Shown here piece after piece: positions 61,714 to 64,000 of a DNA stretch of 64,000 bases (the stretch's first letter is position 1; each line of letters begins with the position of its first letter). Both the position numbers and the translations under genes were made by a program. This DNA comes from an uncultured beta proteobacterium (GTDB lineage: Bacteria > Pseudomonadota > Gammaproteobacteria > Burkholderiales > Burkholderiaceae_E). The notes under the pieces were generated by a model. That model was not told where the DNA came from, searched no databases, and saw only the letters and a list, made by a program, of their open reading frames with translations. The stretch is from assembly GCA_903934295.1 (NCBI GenBank), contig CAIZNI010000020.1:186001-250000 (forward strand). Reading direction: 5' to 3'.

Positions 61714-62574
61714 ATGCCCCCCATGCCCGAGCTCGCGATTCTTCCCGCCCCGATCCTCATCGCGGCGGCCTCCCTGCTGGGACTGCTGATCGGCAGTTTC
61801 CTCAATGTCGTGATCCATCGCGTCCCGGCGATGATGGAGCGCGAGTGGGCCGCCCAGGCGGCCGAGATTCGCGGCGAAGAGCCGGTGACCGGCGCGCCCT
61901 TCAACCTGATGGTGCCGCGCTCGCGCTGCCCGGCCTGCGGCCACGAGATCACCGCGCTGGAAAACATCCCGGTCATCAGCTGGCTGTTCCTGCGCGGGCG
62001 CTGCTCGGCCTGCCGGACCCCGATTCCGATCCGCTATCCGGCGGTCGAGCTGGTCACCGCGGCGCTCAGTGGTCTGGCCATCAGCCACTACGGCCCGACT
62101 GCCGCCGGCCTGGGCGCGCTGATCCTGACCTGGTTCCTGGTGTCGCTGGCCTGCATCGACTTCGACACGCAACTGCTGCCCGACAACATGACGCTGCCCC
62201 TGCTCTGGCTGGGCCTGAGCTGGAATCTGTTCGGCGTGTGGACACCGATTTCCGGCGCGGTGATCGGGGCCATCGCCGGCTACGGAATCCTCTGGCTGGT
62301 GTATTGGGGTTTCAAGCTGGCCACCGGCAAGGAAGGGATGGGCTACGGTGACTTCAAGCTGCTGGCGGCGCTGGGTGCCTGGTTCGGCTGGCAGGCACTG
62401 CCCGGCATCATCCTGCTGTCCTCGGTGGTGGGTGCAGTGGTGGGCATCGGGCTGATGGTGCTGGCCCGGCGAGGCCGCGACGTGCCGATGCCGTTCGGGC
62501 CGTATCTGGCCGGCGCGGGCCTGATCTCGCTGTACTTCGGCCAACCCATCGCCGCATACTTGGGCCTCGCCTGA
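61714..62574 (+). CDS. pilD: prepilin peptidase/N-methyltransferase PilD
   Basis: A 286-residue bifunctional membrane enzyme that cleaves prepilin leaders and methylates the new N-terminus. [11 protein letters not shown] is the N-terminal motif, a four-Cys zinc site (CPACGHE, CSACRTP) lies in the cytoplasmic methyltransferase part, and the catalytic aspartates are in [11 protein letters not shown] and [14 protein letters not shown]. About eight helices. ATG 61714 or the in-frame ATG 61723 (MPELAILP) may be used. coaE follows after 16 bases. Confidence 0.96.
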   Translation: MPPMPELAILPAPILIAAASLLGLLIGSFLNVVIHRVPAMMEREWAAQAAEIRGEEPVTGAPFNLMVPRSRCPACGHEITALENIPVISWLFLRGRCSACRTPIPIRYPAVELVTAALSGLAISHYGPTAAGLGALILTWFLVSLACIDFDTQLLPDNMTLPLLWLGLSWNLFGVWTPISGAVIGAIAGYGILWLVYWGFKLATGKEGMGYGDFKLLAALGAWFGWQALPGIILLSSVVGAVVGIGLMVLARRGRDVPMPFGPYLAGAGLISLYFGQPIAAYLGLA

Positions 62575-62590
62575 TCACCCGACGATCGCC

Positions 62591-63247
62591 GTGACCGACC
62601 CCCGCTCCGCACCGCTGCCCGCTGCCCATCACGCCGAACCGGGCCCCCCTGCCCTGGTGGTCGGGCTGACCGGCGGCATCGGCAGCGGCAAGACCACCGT
62701 CGCCGACCGGTTCGCTGCGCTGGGGGTCACCCTGGTCGACACCGACCTGATCGCCCATGGCCTGACCGGTCCCGGCGGCGCCGCCATGTCTGCGATCGCC
62801 TCGACCTTCGGCGACACGGTGATCGCGCCGGACGGCCGGCTCGATCGCGGCGCGATGCGAACGCTCGCCTTCAGCGATCCCGCCGCCCGCAAACGCCTGG
62901 AGGCGATCTTGCACCCCCTGATCCGCCAGGAGAGCGAGCGCCAGCTCGCCCGGGCGGACAGCCCCTACGCGATCCTGGTGGTGCCGCTGCTCGTCGAGGG
63001 CGGCAAGCCACGGGACCGGGTCGCGCGCGTGCTGGTGATCGACTGCCTCCCCGAAACCCAGATCGAGCGGGTGATGCACCGCAACTCGCTGCCGCGCGAA
63101 CAGGTGCTGGCGATCCTGGCCGTGCAGGCCTCGCGCGAGCAGCGGCTGGCCGCCGCCGACGACGTGATCGACAACGACGGCCCGCCCGATGATCTGGACC
63201 GGCGTGTCAGGGTCCTGCACGAGCGTTACCTCGCCCTGGCGCGCTGA
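62591..63247 (+). CDS. coaE: dephospho-CoA kinase
   Basis: A 218-residue kinase for the last step of coenzyme A synthesis. P-loop [13 protein letters not shown], the DTDLIAHGL segment (binding dephospho-CoA), HPLIRQES and VVPLLVEGG are diagnostic. The N-terminus is about 20 residues longer than in E. coli. GTG 62591 is the first start after pilD. The pilD-coaE-zapD order is a standard betaproteobacterial and gammaproteobacterial arrangement. Confidence 0.96.
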   Translation: MTDPRSAPLPAAHHAEPGPPALVVGLTGGIGSGKTTVADRFAALGVTLVDTDLIAHGLTGPGGAAMSAIASTFGDTVIAPDGRLDRGAMRTLAFSDPAARKRLEAILHPLIRQESERQLARADSPYAILVVPLLVEGGKPRDRVARVLVIDCLPETQIERVMHRNSLPREQVLAILAVQASREQRLAAADDVIDNDGPPDDLDRRVRVLHERYLALAR

Positions 63248-63334
63248 GGTGGCCGGCCGGTTTGTCATTCGAACCGGTTTGCTTCAAAATCGTCGCGTCA
63301 GCGGGATGGCCCGCGGTCATGCTGGCCACTCGGT

Positions 63335-64000
63335 TTGATCCTCTACGAATACCCCCTCAACGAACGCGTCCGGACCCTGCTCCGGCTGGAGGACCTGTTC
63401 GAGCGGCTGGACCTGTTCTCGGCGCGCGATGAGGCGGTCGACCACCAGGTCGCCCTGAGCACGCTGTTCGACATCCTGGACATCTCCGCGCGTGCCGACC
63501 TGAAATCCGACCTGCTCCAGGAACTCGACCGGCAGCGCCAGACCCTGACCCAGTTCCGCAACAACCCGGACGTCTCGGCGCCGGCGCTCGATCTGATCCT
63601 GAAGAAGATCGAACTGGCCTGGGGGGCGCTGAGCGCCCTGACCGGCAAGACCGGCCAGCACCTGCGCGACAACGAATGGCTGATGAGCATCCGCAGCCGC
63701 ACCATCATCGCCGGCGGCGCCTGCGAGTTCGATCTGCCCTCGTACTACGCCTGGCAGCACCGCGCCGCCGATGTGCGCCGGCGCGACATCGGTGTCTGGT
63801 CGGCGCCGTTTCGCCCGATCTACGACAGCCTGTCGATCATCCTGCGGCTGTTGCGCGAAAGCGCGCAGCGCTCCTCGCACTCGGCCCAGCAGGGCAGCTA
63901 TCAGCAGCCGCTGGGCGGCAAGACCTACCAGATGGTTCAGGTTCGGCTCGACGCCACCACCGGCGCCATCCCCGAGATCAGCGCCAACAAGTACCTGCTG
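63335..64000 (+). CDS. zapD: cell division protein ZapD, partial at right edge
   Basis: The first 222 codons of ZapD (DUF1342), an FtsZ-bundling protein at the division ring. The start MILYEYPLNERVRTLLRLEDLFERL is typical (quoted in full family order over its first 25 positions only by motif: ILYEYP, NERVRTLLR, LEDLF), followed by DNEWLMSIRSR, GGACEFDLPSYYAWQH and EISANKYLL near the edge. TTG 63335 is the only start that gives the family N-terminus; no strong ribosome binding site is visible. The last roughly 30 residues lie outside the window. Confidence 0.93.
   Translation, partial: MILYEYPLNERVRTLLRLEDLFERLDLFSARDEAVDHQVALSTLFDILDISARADLKSDLLQELDRQRQTLTQFRNNPDVSAPALDLILKKIELAWGALSALTGKTGQHLRDNEWLMSIRSRTIIAGGACEFDLPSYYAWQHRAADVRRRDIGVWSAPFRPIYDSLSIILRLLRESAQRSSHSAQQGSYQQPLGGKTYQMVQVRLDATTGAIPEISANKYLL

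Noticed and set aside
1-64000. CRISPR arrays, rRNA genes, prophage modules
   Set aside because: No regularly spaced repeats, rRNA-like sequence or phage structural genes were seen.

Overview
The window looks like chromosomal DNA of a high-GC betaproteobacterium, most likely of the Burkholderiales. The evidence is the conserved order pilB-pilC-pilD-coaE-zapD at the right end, the rplU-rpmA-obgE-proB block with ispB divergent from it, and three Bug/TctC-type periplasmic receptors, a family strongly expanded in Burkholderiales. All calls come from reading the sequence; no database search was possible.

Left end (1-4.5 kb) is an accessory patch, visibly lower in GC between about 2.3 and 4.25 kb. 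It holds the tail of a GYF_2-like protein, a zinc-ribbon/single-TM/TPR protein, a glycine-zipper lipoprotein, a small secreted protein with an odd start, a decayed second copy of that gene's 3' half, a 59-residue zinc-ribbon protein, and remnants of IS5-family and IS3-family transposases.

4.5-17.3 kb is mostly sugar-acid and hydroxy-acid catabolism. An Ldh-family dehydrogenase and an SDR diverge from a D-2-hydroxyacid dehydrogenase. After a GGDEF-EAL protein comes a second unit: FAH-family hydrolase, SDR resembling 2-keto-3-deoxy-L-fuconate dehydrogenase, ABC exporter and an FCD-type GntR regulator on one strand, divergent from TRAP dctQ-dctM and a UxaA-family sugar-acid dehydratase. A perfect palindrome of GntR/FCD type lies in the divergent promoter region. 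The enzymes fit a non-phosphorylative dehydrate-oxidise-hydrolyse pathway.

17.3-21.8 kb is one large RHS/YD-repeat protein with a Sec signal peptide and a C-terminal domain whose His/Asp pattern resembles zinc-dependent phospholipase C-like proteins; no VgrG or evident immunity gene accompanies it. 21.9-26.2 kb is housekeeping: proB, obgE, rpmA, rplU, ispB and tRNA-Pro(CGG), followed by a terminator and a HipBA toxin-antitoxin pair closely resembling the E. coli type.

28-45.6 kb carries Bug receptors, SppA, a small enoyl-CoA hydratase/RraA/hydroxyacid dehydrogenase/Bug operon, a YjfB-like motility protein behind a near-consensus sigma-28 promoter, LysE-type exporter, a long-chain acyl-CoA synthetase, a MarR-NodT-EmrA-EmrB efflux unit and an SCP-x-like thiolase.

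45.6-56.6 kb is a double branched-chain amino acid/amide ABC transport locus: livG-livF-receptor-livH-livM followed by livG-livF-livH-livM and two tandem paralogous receptors, each half with its own recognisable sigma-70-type promoter and the whole closed by a strong terminator. 56.7-58.5 kb is an IlvD/Edd dehydratase, and 58.7-64 kb is pilBCD, coaE and the 5' part of zapD.
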